Source: an uncultured bacterium (lineage in GTDB: Bacteria > Desulfobacterota > Desulfobulbia > Desulfobulbales > Desulfobulbaceae). From it: DNA of 7,929 nt. The translations under genes were made by a program, and so were the position numbers. The stretch spans positions 1-7,929 of the forward strand of contig CAIMMA010000748.1 in assembly GCA_903842475.1 (NCBI GenBank). The letters run 5' to 3'. How positions within the stretch are numbered: position 1 is the stretch's first letter; each line of letters begins with the position of its first letter. Positions 7,760 through 7,929 of this stretch are shown piece by piece. The notes under the pieces were generated by a model. The model did no database searches and was not told the DNA's origin. It was given only the letters and a program-made list of their open reading frames with translations.

Positions 7760-7929
7760 CGCCGCGACCTCCACAGCAGGAAGATAAACAGCGGTGCCCC
7801 GATCAGGGCGGTGATGATCCCCACCGGCAATTCACCGGACTGCTGCAGGGTCCGGGCGAGGAGATCGCAGAGGATCAGGTAGATGGCGCCGCCCAGGAGG
7901 CTGGCCGGGGCCAGCAGCCGGTGGTCGAC
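7756..7929 (-). CDS. FecCD/BtuC-type ABC permease, C-terminal fragment (cut by window edge)
   Basis: The minus-strand frame is open from the right edge (7929) to a TGA at 7758-7756, giving the last 57 residues. VDHRLLAPASLLGGAIYLIL contains a transmembrane helix with the 'DHRxLLPAS' signature. It is followed by ARTLQQSGELPVGIITALIG and the last helix, ending LLWRSRR. The 'ELPVGIxTALIGAPxF' pattern is diagnostic of FecCD-family inner-membrane permeases for siderophore, heme or cobalamin. The stop overlaps the ATG of the ATPase gene, so the two subunits are translationally coupled. Its 5' end and any substrate-binding protein gene lie beyond the window. Confidence 0.92.
   Translation of the reverse strand, partial: VDHRLLAPASLLGGAIYLILCDLLARTLQQSGELPVGIITALIGAPLFIFLLWRSRR
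7768..7772 (-). promoter_or_regulatory. Shine-Dalgarno sequence that sets the ABC ATPase start
   Basis: GGAGG on the minus strand lies 8 nt before the ATG at 7759, inside the end of the permease gene. It supports the ATGA-overlapping start rather than the GTG at 7774, which itself lies immediately upstream of this site. Confidence 0.7.

Overview
The window is GC-rich, densely packed and bacterial, with two outward-facing transcription units in the centre and a third unit converging on them from the right. The gene set suggests an anaerobic deltaproteobacterium (Desulfobacterota or Desulfuromonadota-like, possibly a sulfate or sulfur reducer). It combines a homocysteine operon of the DUF39 / NIL-ferredoxin / UPF0280 type, which is typical of methanogens and sulfate reducers, with a cobalamin-binding radical SAM protein of the DUF4080 type and an AcnA-type aconitase. 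Taxonomy is inferred from gene content only.

Left arm (minus strand, transcribed leftward): acnA (4357 to 1676), a B12-binding radical SAM/DUF4080 protein (1638 to 109), and the first 27 codons of a MATE-family efflux protein (82 to the window edge). The gaps are 37 and 26 bp, so co-transcription is plausible. However, a consensus -10 box lies only 4 bp before the radical SAM start codon.

Centre (4358-4572): a divergent regulatory region. It holds a good sigma70 promoter for the rightward operon, a candidate extended -10 promoter for acnA, a perfect 17-bp inverted repeat over the presumed acnA -35, and three TCTGGCA half-sites. Two exact direct repeats of 11 and 10 bp also suggest a decayed tandem duplication of the promoter region.

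Right-facing operon (4573-6943): a DUF39/COG1900 homocysteine biosynthesis protein, a NIL-domain 2x[4Fe-4S] ferredoxin that overlaps it by ATGA, and a UPF0280/COG2122 ApbE-like protein. Together these match the three components implicated in archaea in making homocysteine directly from aspartate semialdehyde and sulfide, without an O-acyl-homoserine intermediate. This is the most interesting system in the window. The pathway has been reported genetically, but the chemistry of each protein is poorly defined.

Right end (minus strand, convergent): the C-terminus of a FecCD/BtuC-type permease, overlapping by ATGA an ABC ATPase of the FecE/BtuD/HmuV type. The substrate (iron-siderophore, heme or cobalamin) cannot be decided from the sequence. 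Only 21 bp separates the two convergent units. That gap and the ABC gene's last codons form a strikingly C-rich (+) / G-rich (-) tract with no ordinary terminator hairpin.

No tRNA, rRNA, CRISPR array or insertion sequence was seen.
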